A stretch of 64,000 bases of DNA from Archivesica marissinica (lineage: Eukaryota; Mollusca; Bivalvia; Venerida; Vesicomyidae), in contig CM026400.1 of the NCBI GenBank assembly GCA_014843695.1, positions 32,369,500 to 32,433,499 on the forward strand, given 5' to 3'. Position numbers and translations under genes: made by a program. Every line of letters starts with the position of its first letter. The first letter of the stretch is position 1. The notes under the pieces are model-generated. The model worked only from the letters and a program-made list of their open reading frames with translations, did not search any database and was not told where the DNA came from. Positions 15,766 through 26,755 of this stretch are shown in pieces.

Positions 15766-15855
15766 ATGCTTTTAGATCAATGCTTTTGAATGTCAAGTTT
15801 TAATTTTTACATATTAAGCATTAAGTTTGAAAACATAAATTTTAAAATATAAATT
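15766..15855 (-). repeat. 3' flank of the DDE-type element, copy A
   Basis: AT-rich segment nearly identical to 24331-24407 and to an orphan copy at 25887-25970. It is the downstream untranslated region of the minus-strand integrase-core gene, here with a small internal duplication (aaattttaaaatataaatttt). Confidence 0.85.
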
Positions 15856-16085
15856 TTAAATATTAAGATAGAATTGTATGTCTGGCCTCAAAATGTAAGC
15901 CAACTCCTTGAAAGCATTACTACATATGTTTGTATATTGTTCATGGCAAATTTCAACGTCATCCAAATCAACTTCAACACCATAATCAACAGAACCTGTT
16001 AGTTCTGGTACATAAAACAGCATTTCCGGTCTTCCAGTACAAGTGTCTATATGTTTTTGTGTTCGCACATTGTGTAAATTCCAAT
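15856..16085 (-). pseudogene. Truncated DDE/integrase-core gene, C-terminal remnant
   Basis: The last 70 or so codons of the gene that is intact at 24408-25604, sharing the run beginning RTQKHIDTCTGRPEML and the ending DIQFYLNI followed by a stop. Differences from the intact copy include FYVPEL for FHIPEL, AYILRPD for AYILKPD, and a small deletion that removes the IPKK segment. Homology stops abruptly at about 16085, where a TAGC-rich array begins, so the catalytic core is missing and the copy is dead. The first Met of the open frame (16068) is internal to the parent protein. The copy probably arose by duplication of the 43-bp-satellite-plus-gene unit followed by truncation. Confidence 0.9.
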
Positions 16086-17845
16086 GCTTAGCTTAGCATA
16101 GCTTAGCATAGGTTAGCATAGCATAGGTTAGCACAGCATAGCATAGCATAGGTTAGCATAGCATTGGTTAGCCTAGCTTAGCTTAGCTTAGCATTGGTTA
16201 GCTTAGCTTAGCATTGGTTAGCATTGGTTAGCATAGCCTAGCATTGGTTAGCATTGGTTAGCATTGGTTAGCATTGGTTAGCATAGCCTAGCATAGCCTA
16301 GCATAGCCTAGCATTGGTTAGCATTGGTTAGCATAGCCTAGCATTGGTTAGCATTTGTTAGCATAGCCTAGCATTGGTTAGCATTGAGTTAGCATATCCT
16401 AGCATTGAGTTAGCATAGCCTAGCATTGAGTTAGCATAGCCTAGCATTGGTTAGCATTGAGTTAGCATAGCCTAGCATTGAGTTAGCATAGCCTAGCATT
16501 GAGTTAGCATAGCCTAGCATTGAGTTAGCATAGCCTAGCATTGAGTTAGCATTGAGTTAGCATAGCCTAGCATTGAGTTAGCATTGAGTTAGCATAGCCT
16601 AGCATTGAGTTAGCATTGAGTTAGCATAGCCTAGCATTGAGTTAGCATTGAGTTAGCATAGCCTAGCATTGAGTTAGCATTGAGTTAGCATAGCCTAGCA
16701 TTAAGTTAGCATTGAGTTAGCATAGCCTAGCATTGAGTTAGCATTGAGTTAGCATAGGCTAGCATTGAGTTAGCATTGAGTTAGCATAGCCTATCATTGA
16801 GTTAGCATTGAGTTAGCATAGCCTAGCATTGAGTTAGCATTGAGTTAGCATAGCCTAGCATTGAGTTAGCATTGAGTTAGCATTGAGTTAGCATTGAGTT
16901 AGCATTGAGTTAGCATAGCCTAGCATTGAGTTAGCATTGAGTTAGCATAGCCTAGCATTGAGTTAGCATTGAGTTAGCATAGCCTAGCATTGAGTTAGCA
17001 TTGAGTTAGCATAGCCTAGCATTGAGTTAGCATTGAGTTAGCATAGCCTAGCATTGAGTTAGCATTGAGTTAGCATAGCCTAGCATTGAGTTAGCATTGA
17101 GTTAGCATAGCCTAGCATTGAGTTAGCATTGAGTTAGCATAGCCTAGCATTGAGTTAGCATTGAGTTAGCATAGCCTAGCATTGAGTTAGCATTGAGTTA
17201 GCATTGAGTTAGCATTGAGTTACATTGAGTTAGCATAGCCTAGCATTGAGTTAGCATTGAGTTAGCATTGAGTTAGCATAGCCTAGCATTGAGTTAGCAT
17301 TGAGTTAGCATAGCCTAGCATTGAGTTAGCATTGAGTTAGCATAGCCTAGCATTGAGTTAGCATTGAGTTAGCATAGCCTAGCATTGAGTTAGCATTGAG
17401 TTAGCATAGCCTAGCATTGAGTTAGCATTGAGTTAGCATAGCCTAGCATTGAGTTAGCATTGAGTTAGCATAGCCTAGCATTGAGTTAGCATAGCCTAGC
17501 AATGAGTTAGCATTGAGTTAGCATAGCCTAGCATTGAGTTAGCATTGAGTTAGCATAGCCTAGAATTGAGTTAGCATTGAGTTAGCATTGAGTTAGCATA
17601 GCCTAGCATTGAGTTAGCATTGATAGCATTGAGTTATCATTGAGTTAGCATAGACCAGCATTGAGTTAGCATTGAGTTAGCATAGAGTTAGCATAGAGTT
17701 AGCATAGAGTTAGCATAGAGTTAGCATAGAGTTAGCATAGAGTTAGCATAGAGTTAGCATAGAGTTAGCATAGAGTTAGCATAGAGTTAGCATAGAGTTA
17801 GCATAGAGTTAGCATAGAGTTAGCATAGAGTTAGCATAGAGTTAG
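16086..17845. repeat. TAGC-rich 10/11-bp array with 32-bp higher-order unit
   Basis: Built from agcattgagtt (11 bp), agcatagcct (10 bp) and agcattggtt modules. Much of the array repeats a 32-bp higher-order unit made of two 11-mers and one 10-mer. From about 17675 it turns into a homogeneous run of the 11-mer agcatagagtt. A related 16-bp array lies at 20054-20950. Confidence 0.95.
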
Positions 17846-18262
17846 CAGTAACCTCATACATTTCCCCACCCCAGGGTGGTAATTTCAAGCTACTCTAGGG
17901 CCCTCCTGTAACCTCATACATTTCTCCACCCTAGGTAGGTGATTTCAAGCTACTATAGGGCCCTCCAGTAACCTCATACATTTCTCCACCCCAGGTAGGT
18001 GATTTCAAGCTACTATAGGGCCCTCCAGTAACCTCATACATTTCTCCACCCCAGGTAGGTGATTTCAAGCTACTATAGGGCCCTCCAGTAACCTCATACA
18101 TTTCTCCACCCCAGGTAGGTGATTTCAAGCTACTATAGGGCCCTCCAGTAACCTCATACATTTCTCCACCCCAGGTAGGTGATTTCAAGTTACTATAGGG
18201 CCCCCCAGTAACCTCATACATTTCTCCACCCCAGGTAGGTGATTTCAAGCTACTCTAGGGTC
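17846..18262. repeat. 60-bp tandem array (7 units)
   Basis: Seven copies of a 60-bp unit containing cagtaacctcatacatttct and ctactatagggccctcc; copies 2-6 are almost identical, the edge copies diverged. Because 60 is a multiple of three, one minus-strand frame (17931-18248) stays open and reads a 20-residue repeat with the core SPTWGGEMYEVTGGPYS. There is no start context, splice site or flanking coding sequence, so I treat it as non-coding. Confidence 0.93.
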
Positions 18263-18585
18263 CTACGTGGTCGAGAGGTTAGTCGTTGACTTCAGATGAC
18301 TTGCACCTCACCGCTGCTGGTATGAATCCCACTGGAGGTGTCGAATTCTTTCAAGTGAGGAAGCCATCCAGTGTTTGTGTGAATTGGTTTATGCAAATTT
18401 ATTTTAGATCGATTGCAAAACAAGTTCTTACACCTTATATTAATCACTCTTGAGACCTCATTCCTGATGGAATCCATCGCCATGAGAGAGAAAGAAGAGG
18501 CAATGTGGAATTTAATTTCCTGATTAATATAAGTTGTAAGAACTTGTTTCGCAATTGAGCTATAATAAATTTGTATAAACTAAAC
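18263..18585. mobile_element. Composite SINE: tRNA-like head plus inverted SINE-A tails
   Basis: 18266-18372 is a plus-strand tRNA-like head (A-box-like tggtcgagaggtta, B-box-like ggtatgaatccc) followed by a gaggaagccatccag body. 18373-18522 is the 3' half of SINE-A in reverse orientation, and 18523-18585 is a SINE-A tail in forward orientation (gattaatataagttgtaag). The two tails therefore face each other. Most likely these are nested or recombined insertions. Confidence 0.7.
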
Positions 18586-18713
18586 AATTTCAACATTAAT
18601 TAACCAATTACTTGTTAGCAAAGATGACTATTCTTATGATATGATCCATTAAAAGGACAGGTTAATCTGTACTACCTGTGTATATTGTTTATGCTGATTA
18701 TTTATTTCAATGT

Positions 18714-18946
18714 GGAAGTCGTGATAGCGCAGTGGATGCACGTTCGCTTCAGGTGCGAATGGTCCGGAGTTCGAGCCCCCACTGGCGCCGTTACGATTGT
18801 GCCCTTAGGCAAGGCATTTCAATTCCACGTTGCCTCTTCTCTCTCCCTCGTGGTGATGAATTCCATCAGGAATGAGGTATCGAGAGCGATTAATATAAGT
18901 TGTAAGAACTTGTTTCGCAATCAAGCTAAATAAATTTGTGTAAACT
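18714..18946 (+). mobile_element. SINE-A, full-length copy 1 (tRNA-derived)
   Basis: The 5' head carries a good RNA polymerase III A box (tagcgcagtgg) and a B-box-like gagttcgagccc about 45 bases later. The body reads through gcccttaggcaaggcattt to the tail taagttgtaagaacttgttt and ends aaatttgtgtaaact. A second full copy is at 21690-21924 and partial copies are at 18373-18585, 20954-21000, 53648-53795 and 55901-56205. Family naming is mine. Short open frames across it are not genes. Confidence 0.88.
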
Positions 18947-18975
18947 ATTTTTTCAATGTGTTCTAGAGGTTTTTT

Positions 18976-20036
18976 CAGAACAGTGAATATCTGCTGTATA
19001 ACGTATAATATCAGTATCGAGAGACATACACATTTGTAGAGCTAGCTATTAAACAGTGAATATAACGTATAATATCAGTATTGAGAGACATACACACTTG
19101 TAGAGCTAGCTATAAAACAGTGAATATCTGCTGTATAACGTATAATATCAGTATCGAGAGACATACACACTTGTAGAGCTAGCTATTAAACAGTGAATAT
19201 CTGCTGTATAACGTATACTATCAGTATCGAGACATACACACTTGTAGAGCTAGCTATAAAACAGTGAATATCTGCTGTATAACGTATAATATCAGTATCG
19301 AGACATGCACACTTGTAGAGCTAGCTATAAAACAGTGAATATCTGCTGTATAACGTATAATATCAGTATCGAGAGACATACACACTTGTAGAGCTAGCTA
19401 TAAAACAGTGAATATCTGCTGTATAACGTATAATATCAGTATCGAGAGACATACACACTTGTAGAGCTATCTATTAAACAGTGAATATCTGCTGTACAAC
19501 GTATAATATCAGTATCGAGACATACATACTTGTAGAGCTAGCTATAAAACAGTGAATATCTGCTGTATAACGTATAATATCAGTATCGAGAGACATACAC
19601 ACTTGTAGAGCTAGCTATTAAACAGTGAATATCTGCTGTATAACGTATAATATCAGTATCGAGAGACATACACACTTGTAGAGCTAGCTATTAAACCGTG
19701 AATTAAACCGTGAATAACAGTGAATATCTGCTGTATAACGTATAATATCAGTATCTAGAGACATACACATTTGTAGAGCTAGCTATAAAACAGTGACTAT
19801 CTGCTGTATAACGTATAATATCAGTATCGAGAGACATACACACTTGCAGAGCTAGCTATTAAACAGTGAATATCTGCTGTATAACGTATATCAGTATCGA
19901 GAGACATACACACTTGTAGAGCTAGCTATAAAACAGTGAATATCTGCTGTATAACGTATAATATCAGTATCGAGACATACACACTTGTAGAGCTAGCTAT
20001 AAAACAGTGAATATCTGCTGAATAACGTATAATATC
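18976..20036 (-). repeat. 73-bp satellite, inverted copy (about 15 units)
   Basis: Reverse complement of the 6815-7255 family, with units containing gtagagctagctataaaaca. Small 2-bp deletions (gagacatac for gagagacatac) and one partial re-duplication near 19700 vary unit length. The array ends at about 20036 inside a unit and passes directly into a TAGC-type array. Confidence 0.94.
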
Positions 20037-20950
20037 ATTGAGTATCAACTAGCATTGAGTGAGCCTAGCATTGAGTTAGCCTAGCATTGAGTGTGCCTAG
20101 CATTGAGTGTGCCTAGCATTGAGTGTGCCTAGCATTGAGTGTGCCTAGCATTGAGTGTGCCTAGCATTGAGTGTGCCTAGCATTGAGTGTGCCTAGCATT
20201 GAGTGTGCCTAGCATTGTGTGTGCCTAGCATTGAGTTAGCCTAGCATTGAGTTAGCCTAGCATTGAGTTAGCCTAGCATTGAGTTAGCCTAGCATTGAGT
20301 TAGCCTAGCATTGAGTTAGCCTAGCATTGAGTTAGCCTAGCATTGAGTTAGCCTAGCATTGAGTTAGCCTAGCATTGAGTTAGCCTAGCATTGAGTTAGC
20401 CTAGCATTGAGTTAGCCTAGCATTGAGTTAGCCTAGCATTGAGTTAGCCTAGCATTGAGTTAGCCTAGCATTGAGTTAGCCTAGCATTGAGTTAGCCTAG
20501 CATTGAGTTAGCCTAGCATTGAGTTAGCCTAGCATTGAGTTAGCCTAGCATTGAGTTAGCCTAGCATTGAGTTAGCCTAGCATTGAGTTAGCCTAGCATT
20601 GAGTTAGCCTAGCATTGAGTTAGCCTAGCATTGCGTTAGCCTAGCATTGAGTTAGCCTAGCATTGAGTTAGCCTAGCATTGAGTTAGCCTAGCATTGAGT
20701 TAGCCTAGCATTGAGTTAGCCTAGCATTGAGTTAGCCTAGCATTGAGTTAGCCTAGCATTGAGTTAGCCTAGCATTGAGTTAGCCTAGCATTGAGTTAGC
20801 CTAGCATTGGGTTAGCCTAGCATTGGGTTAGCCTAGCATTGAGTTAGCCTAGCATTGAGTTAGCCTAGCATTGAGTTAGCCTAGCATTGAGTTAGCCTAG
20901 CATTGAGTTAGCCTAGCATTGAGTTAGCCTAGCATTGAGTTAGCCTAGCA
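20037..20950. repeat. 16-bp array (agcctagcattgagtt)n
   Basis: About 55 copies of the 16-mer agcctagcattgagtt. The first ten or so copies carry a gtgtgcc subtype; the rest are almost uniform. The modules are those of the 16086-17845 array, so the two arrays probably share an origin and now bracket the 60-bp array, SINEs and 73-bp array. Confidence 0.95.
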
Positions 20951-21149
20951 CTACGTGTTTCGCAATCGAGCTAAAATAAATTTGTATGAAGTAGTTAAAT
21001 TTAAAATAAACCTGATAGGGTCAGACTTTTTGGGAAAAGTGAGAAAGCGCGTGATCGAAGCGAACCCTTAAATGGTGTTCTTTAATATACATCTGCAAAA
21101 TAGGGTTAAAGTGCACAGTACAACCATTAAATAATGCGATGCGGTGCGA
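20951..21149. other. SINE-A tail fragment and unique spacer
   Basis: 20954-21000 matches the last 45 bases of SINE-A (gtttcgcaatcgagctaaaa). The rest is unique, with a short gcgat repeat near 21140. No gene is seen. Confidence 0.65.
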
Positions 21150-21386
21150 TGCGATGCGATGTATGTATGTATGTATGTATGTATGGTACATTAATGTCAA
21201 ACCCCTTGCGGGGACCAAGGCATGTTTTCCTGGGCATGCTTAGCTGACCTAAGTTGTCAACAAGTACTAAGCAATGTGTGTGAGATGCATTGCTCAATGA
21301 CACTACATACGTGGCCTGACCCGAGTATCGAACTCGGTAACGGTCGATTCCAAATCCGACGCTCTACCACTGGACCACGGACGCCA
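21150..21386 (-). mobile_element. tRNA-derived SINE (SINE-D) with (CATA)n tail
   Basis: On the minus strand the element starts at about 21385 with a tRNA-like head. It has an A-box-like tggtccagtggtagagcg and a T arm that pairs perfectly (ccgag, loop ttcgata, ctcgg). An unrelated body follows, ending in a (CATA)n microsatellite at 21157-21186, which is typical of SINE 3' ends. The anticodon arm pairs poorly and no CCA-proximal acceptor pairing is visible, so I call it a SINE rather than a functional tRNA gene. Confidence 0.7.
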
Positions 21387-21689
21387 CACTATATTTATAT
21401 GTATATTTATATGTATAAATGATCATAGCCAGGTCATCACTATGCAAACCGTAGTTACAATATGCTACATCAATGGACATGTTTTACATTATATTTAATT
21501 ATAGTCTATATCCGCTATGTCACAGACGGTTATGTCGAATTCTCTGGTTATATCGAAGTCGGATAAAAGTCCCGTTTCAGACACTATCATTGTACATATA
21601 ACTGATAAATTAGATCAATCGTGTAAATTAATTCAAATTGAAACTTACCAGCATAGTCGAACAATCTTCATAAGTAGTCCAAACATGCG
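21387..21689. other. Unique intergenic sequence
   Basis: About 300 bases without a convincing feature. A 60-codon open frame at 21517-21699 has no homology I recognise and runs into the SINE. Confidence 0.5.
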
Positions 21690-21924
21690 GAAGTCGTGAT
21701 AGCGCAGTGGTAAAGCGCCCGCTTCAGGTGCGAAAGATCCTGAGTTCGAGCTCCGCTGGAACCGTTACGAGTGTGCCCTTGGGCAAGGCATTTAATTCCA
21801 CGTTGCCTCTTCCTTCTCTCTTCTTCGTGGCGATGGATTCCATCAGGAATGAGGTATCGAGAGTGATTAATATAAGTTCTAAGAACTTGTTTCGCAATCG
21901 AGCTAAAATAAATTTGTATAAACT
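21690..21924 (+). mobile_element. SINE-A, full-length copy 2
   Basis: Same structure as 18714-18946. The A box tagcgcagtgg and B-box-like gagttcgagctcc are present, followed by the gcccttgggcaaggcattt body and the aacttgtttcgcaatcgagc tail. Divergence from copy 1 is modest. Open frames on both strands here (for example 21707-21979) are shadows of the SINE. Confidence 0.88.
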
Positions 21925-22700
<776 letters not shown>

Positions 22701-23204
22701 CTATCTACTCAGTAAATATTTATTTTAAATATTGCACAAAACACTGGAATGTTACGAACATGTGTTTACTATTGACACGTATGGTGTTGTACATTAGAGG
22801 CTACCAATACATATTTAGACCACCAGTGGGTGCACATACTAAGAAAATGTTGCTTGCATCCTTTGCAGAATGCCAAGAAAACAAAGAATCCATGTCCCTG
22901 AGGTTTTGTAAAAGGCCATTTCAGAAATAGGCAGAGGAAGATTTGCATATTCCCCTGCATAACAAGAGTTGGTATTTCTCCTCATAGGTGGCAGAATCGT
23001 GTCCTATTTAATAATTAAGAAATACTATTTGTCTTATTTAGGGGCTACTACTACTTGGGTTCGAGTTCTGACGCATAATAATTAAACAAAGCAAATAAAT
23101 GGGGTTCCCTTATTTGGTGCCCGAAGCAAAAACGAAAGAAAGAAAAGAAATAACCACGCTTGCCGTAAGCATAACTGATTCATTCCTGTAAAGAAAACTG
23201 GTTA
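22701..23204. other. Unique sequence, no gene assigned
   Basis: About 500 bases. A 63-codon minus-strand open frame (22769-22960) contains a CxxC pair but matches nothing I can name. I see no splice structure to support it. Confidence 0.4.
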
Positions 23205-23584
23205 CAGAAAACAGCTTCAGAAAACAGCTACAGAAAACAGCTACAGAAAACAGTTACAGAAAACAGCTACATAATACCAGCTACAGAAAACAGGTTCAGA
23301 AAACAGCTACAGAAAACAGGTACAGAAAACAGCTACAGAAAACAGCTACAGAAAACAGCTACAGAAAAAAGCTACAGAAAACAGCTACAGAAAACAGCTA
23401 CAGAAAACCAGCTACAGAAAACCAGCTACAGAAACCAGCTACAGAAAACAGCTACAGAAAACAACTACAGAAAAAACAGCTACAGAAAAAACAGCTACAG
23501 AAAACAGCTACAGAAAACAGCTACAGAAAAAACAGCTACAGAAAACAGCTACAGAAAACAGCTACAGAAAACAGCTACAGAAAA
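23205..23584. repeat. 13-bp array (ctacagaaaacag)n
   Basis: About 28 copies of ctacagaaaacag with 12-15-bp length variants. Unique sequence follows from 23585 to 23831. Confidence 0.95.
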
Positions 23585-23831
23585 TAATCACGATTCGAGG
23601 TAAATCTATTTATATAATCTGTAAGTGTCAAGAAGCTGTGACAAATATATTTCAACAAGCTTCTACTTATTACGAGAGGCGCTTTGTTTTTAGCAATAGC
23701 CCAATGAGCGTACAAGCACAAGCTACTGATTCATACCGGAAGCCAAAATCAGTCAATTTTACCGAACATTTTACCAACAAGTCAATTTATGTCGGATGCT
23801 AGAACTTGTGGCCCGTCCCGTTTGCTTTGTT

Positions 23832-24330
23832 ATATGTTACGCTTAATGTAACGTAGATAACTACAAGTGTAGGAATATGGTACGCTTAATGTAACGTAGA
23901 TAACTACAAGTGTAGGAATATGGTACGCTTAATGTAACGTAGATAACTACAAGTGTAGGAATATGGTACGCTTAATGTAATGTAGATAACTACAAGTGTA
24001 GGAATATGTTACGCTTAATGTAACGTAGATAACTACACGTGTAGGAATATGGTACGCTTAATGTATATGTAGAGAACTACACGTGTAGGAATATGTTACG
24101 CTTAATGTAACGTAGATAACTACAATGGTAGGAATATGGTACGCTTAATTTAACGTAGATAACTACACGTGTAGGAATATGTTACGCTTAATGTAATGTA
24201 GATAACTACAAGTGTAGGAATATGTTACGCTTAATGTAATGTAGAGAACTACACGTGTAGGAATATGGTACGCTTAATGTAATGTAGAGAACTACACGTG
24301 TAGGAATATGTTACGCTTAATGTAATGTAG
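23832..24330. repeat. 43-bp satellite, copy B (about 11.5 units)
   Basis: Same 43-bp family as 14535-15765. Its right edge joins the 3' flank of the intact DDE-type gene through the same taatgtagatatgcttttag junction. Confidence 0.95.
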
Positions 24331-24344
24331 ATATGCTTTTAGAT

Positions 24345-24427
24345 CAATGTTTTGAATGTCAAGTTTTAATTTTTAAATATTAAGCATTAAGTTTGAAAAT
24401 ATAAATTTTAAATATTAAGATAGAATT
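24345..24427 (-). repeat. 83-bp direct repeat flanking the DDE gene, 3' copy
   Basis: Covers the last codons and 3' flank of the gene. It is repeated in the same orientation at 25887-25970 upstream of the gene, with one indel and near-identity otherwise, and again at 15780-15870 beside the remnant. Confidence 0.85.
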
Positions 24428-25604
24428 GTATGTCTGGCTTCAGAATGTAAGCCAACTCCTTGAAAGCATTACTACATATTTTCTTAGGTATTGTGTATTG
24501 TTCATGGCAAATTTCAACGTCATCCAAATCAACTTCAACACCATAATCAACAGAACCTGTTAGTTCTGGTATATGAAACAGCATTTCCGGTCTTCCAGTA
24601 CAAGTGTCTATATGTTTTTGTGTTCGCACATTGTGTAAATTCCAATGGATAGCAATGCGATCAAGTTCCGCTTGAAGAACATCTGTCACAGAAAACCGCA
24701 AGCATTCTACATGAAGAATGTTTGACGTATCAAATCGTCCTCGAGCTCTCAAATCCTTCAACGTATTTATCCACCAACTTATTCCTTGTTGCTTTAAATA
24801 TCCCCACCAACGTTCAATACGCTGATTTGCGGTGCTTTTACCGTACATGAAACTCTTCACTCCAGCCATGGAATCACTATGATCATTTCTGAAAAAGGGC
24901 TGGAGAAAACTAATGCTTGAATGTTCTGTTCCACGATCTGCGCACACAATTCTTGGAACGAATCCATAACTTGCTACCGTATCAAGATAATAATTCGCTA
25001 TCATTTTTGGATTATTATTTGTAGGACCAACTTCTAACCACGTGACTCTTCTACTGTATCCATCCATCGCCCCATGGATGCACAAACCAAATGGTTTTAA
25101 TTTATCGTAACCATCGATGTGCCACACATAGTTGGGTCCTGGGACGAGGTACTTCCTTCGTTTAAGCTTATGCGCTTTCCTTAAACGAACACCGTCTGGA
25201 TCAATTAATTTAAGCAACATCATAACATCATCTCTTTTCACTTTTAAATGATAATCAGTTTCCAGACGCCTCCACATACTTCGGTACCCTAAGCAGTCTC
25301 CGCTAAACTGTATTTCTTTTTCTATAGTTTCTTGTATGATTTTTAATGGAGTATATGTAACAAAGTGACGTCGTAAATTGTTAGAACGAAGTATCCGCTT
25401 TAACTGACGAAGGCCAAGGCATATATTATGTCGACATAAGAGGAGTAAAACAATCTCTGCGTACTTAAAACCAGCATAAAAGTACTGGGCAATCAGTTCT
25501 AATCTGGTGCTTCCGTTTTCTGATGGCAATGGTGATGGCACAACTGTTGACACGGGAGCAACGTTCAATAAAACCAGGAAGGCAAATAACATCGTGCTTT
25601 CCAT
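24408..25604 (-). CDS. DDE/integrase-core (rve-fold) transposase-derived protein, intact
   Basis: Intronless open frame of 398 codons from the ATG at 25604. It could open 2 codons earlier only by using a GTG, which I reject for a eukaryote. Residues about 34-80 look like a helix-turn-helix DNA-binding domain (YFYAGFKYAEI to RSNNLRR). The catalytic core follows, with a complete acidic triad: D164 in VWHIDGYDK, D223 in VCADRGTEH and E264 in NQRIERWWG, spaced by 58 and 40 residues. HWNLHNVRTQ near 320 is a conserved C-terminal motif. The family is transposase-related and widespread in animal genomes; cut-and-join DNA chemistry is inferred from the triad. The first 25 residues are hydrophobic and signal-peptide-like, which is odd for a nuclear enzyme. 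No terminal inverted repeats are visible, and the gene is flanked by an 83-bp direct repeat. A truncated sister copy is at 15856-16085. Confidence 0.88.
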   Translation of the reverse strand: MESTMLFAFLVLLNVAPVSTVVPSPLPSENGSTRLELIAQYFYAGFKYAEIVLLLLCRHNICLGLRQLKRILRSNNLRRHFVTYTPLKIIQETIEKEIQFSGDCLGYRSMWRRLETDYHLKVKRDDVMMLLKLIDPDGVRLRKAHKLKRRKYLVPGPNYVWHIDGYDKLKPFGLCIHGAMDGYSRRVTWLEVGPTNNNPKMIANYYLDTVASYGFVPRIVCADRGTEHSSISFLQPFFRNDHSDSMAGVKSFMYGKSTANQRIERWWGYLKQQGISWWINTLKDLRARGRFDTSNILHVECLRFSVTDVLQAELDRIAIHWNLHNVRTQKHIDTCTGRPEMLFHIPELTGSVDYGVEVDLDDVEICHEQYTIPKKICSNAFKELAYILKPDIQFYLNI

Positions 25605-25613
25605 GTTCACGTC

Positions 25614-25833
25614 CTTTAATGAAAAAGAAATAAAATGAAATAAAATACAGCGTTATAAAACACATGCTATGGCTGTTACATCACCCACTACCAACTTTAC
25701 CTTCGGCAAAATGTCGTTTGAAGATCTATTATCAATATCAACTGATTAATGAGGCAATACTTATTAGTTTTCATCCAAGTTACCGTCTTAAGGATTAAAA
25801 AAGAGACACACATACTATATTAATGTTACTTAC
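25614..25833 (-). other. Possible 5' UTR intron of the DDE-type gene
   Basis: On the minus strand a donor-like caaa/gtaagt lies at 25834/25833 and a pyrimidine-rich tract ending ttcattaaag lies just before 25613. Splicing would remove 220 bases. The joined upstream sequence meets an in-frame tga and offers no earlier ATG, so the start at 25604 would be unchanged. Sequence signals only. Confidence 0.35.
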
Positions 25834-25886
25834 TTTGCCGCCTTGAACTGCCGCTACCTCGTGGCTTCAACGTCAATGAGTCTCTT

Positions 25887-25970
25887 CAATGCTTTTGAAT
25901 GTCAAGTTTTAATTTTTAAATATTAAGCATTAAGTTTGAAAATATAAATTTTAAATATTAAGATAGAATT
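25887..25970 (-). repeat. Orphan copy of the DDE element 3' end
   Basis: 84 bases matching 24345-24427 in the same orientation, including the final codons of the gene but nothing further upstream of them. It lies upstream of the intact gene, so the gene sits between direct repeats. Confidence 0.85.
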
Positions 25971-26755
25971 ATTAAGTTTTAATAGCTTCCATATATGTCA
26001 CACGCCATGTATGCATGTTTTCTCAAAGTCCGTAATATTTAGATTCATATTGCACGAATTTATATTCAGTGTACATTGAAACATTTCAAAATAATTCTGT
26101 AACCTTCTCCATTTAGTTAAATCAGTTATTAACATGCATGCATTGTTTACTATATTTATTTGTTAATTCACTGTCTGTTCATTTATATCATGCATACATT
26201 ATCCTCATGGGCTTTTAAGCCTAATGGAATTGAAAATAAACTATCTATCTATGTTATGTTATATTATGTTATATTTCGGGTTTTACGCCTGCATCAGCAC
26301 CAGTTCCGGCTATATCGGCGGTGGGCAGTTTACATAACAACACCTTTCCGGGGCAGGCTCCAGTGGTTAACCAGTACTTGGGTGCACCAACCTCCGTAAG
26401 AAACTGCCAACTGTTTCATATAAATGAGACACGGTGTATATGTACTATTGTATATGTACTATTGTATATGTACTATTGTATATGAAAAATGTGTGTTTAT
26501 ATTAAACATGCCTGTAAATAAACTCCAGACCGCACGTCTATTTCACTAGCGCGAGTCTCGCCTCACTACAAACGCGTGTTTGGTTTTTGTGTATGGAGAT
26601 GCGCTATGACTAAAACACATTTATGCTATAACATGTCACGTGATTGCTCCATTATCGGTAGAAAATCACATTGCATGCTATATACTGTCACGTTATCGTC
26701 TTTCTGCACAGTGGTAATGTTCACAGCTTCACGGTATAAATCTGCATATTTACAT
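25971..26755. other. Unique AT-rich sequence with a possible LINE tail
   Basis: No gene found. 26213-26260 (gaattgaaaataaactatct) looks like a retroelement 3' end with an AATAAA-like signal and a short ctat microsatellite. 26443-26476 has three copies of a 15-bp tgtactattgtata unit. Confidence 0.4.

Noticed and set aside
17846..18262. CRISPR-like array (also considered for the 39-, 43- and 67-bp arrays)
   Set aside because: No unique spacers: whole units repeat head to tail, and the context is a spliced eukaryotic genome.
21300..21386. Functional tRNA gene on the minus strand
   Set aside because: T arm is perfect, but the anticodon stem and acceptor are poor and a SINE body with (CATA)n tail follows.
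22769..22960. 63-residue ORF with a CxxC pair
   Set aside because: No family recognised, no exon signals, length within chance expectation.
23100..23145. Possible LTR primer-binding site (tggtgcccgaagc)
   Set aside because: No LTRs, polypurine tract or gag/pol sequence nearby; likely chance.
24408..25610. 400-codon version of the DDE gene starting at 25610
   Set aside because: Its first codon is GTG; the first ATG is at 25604.
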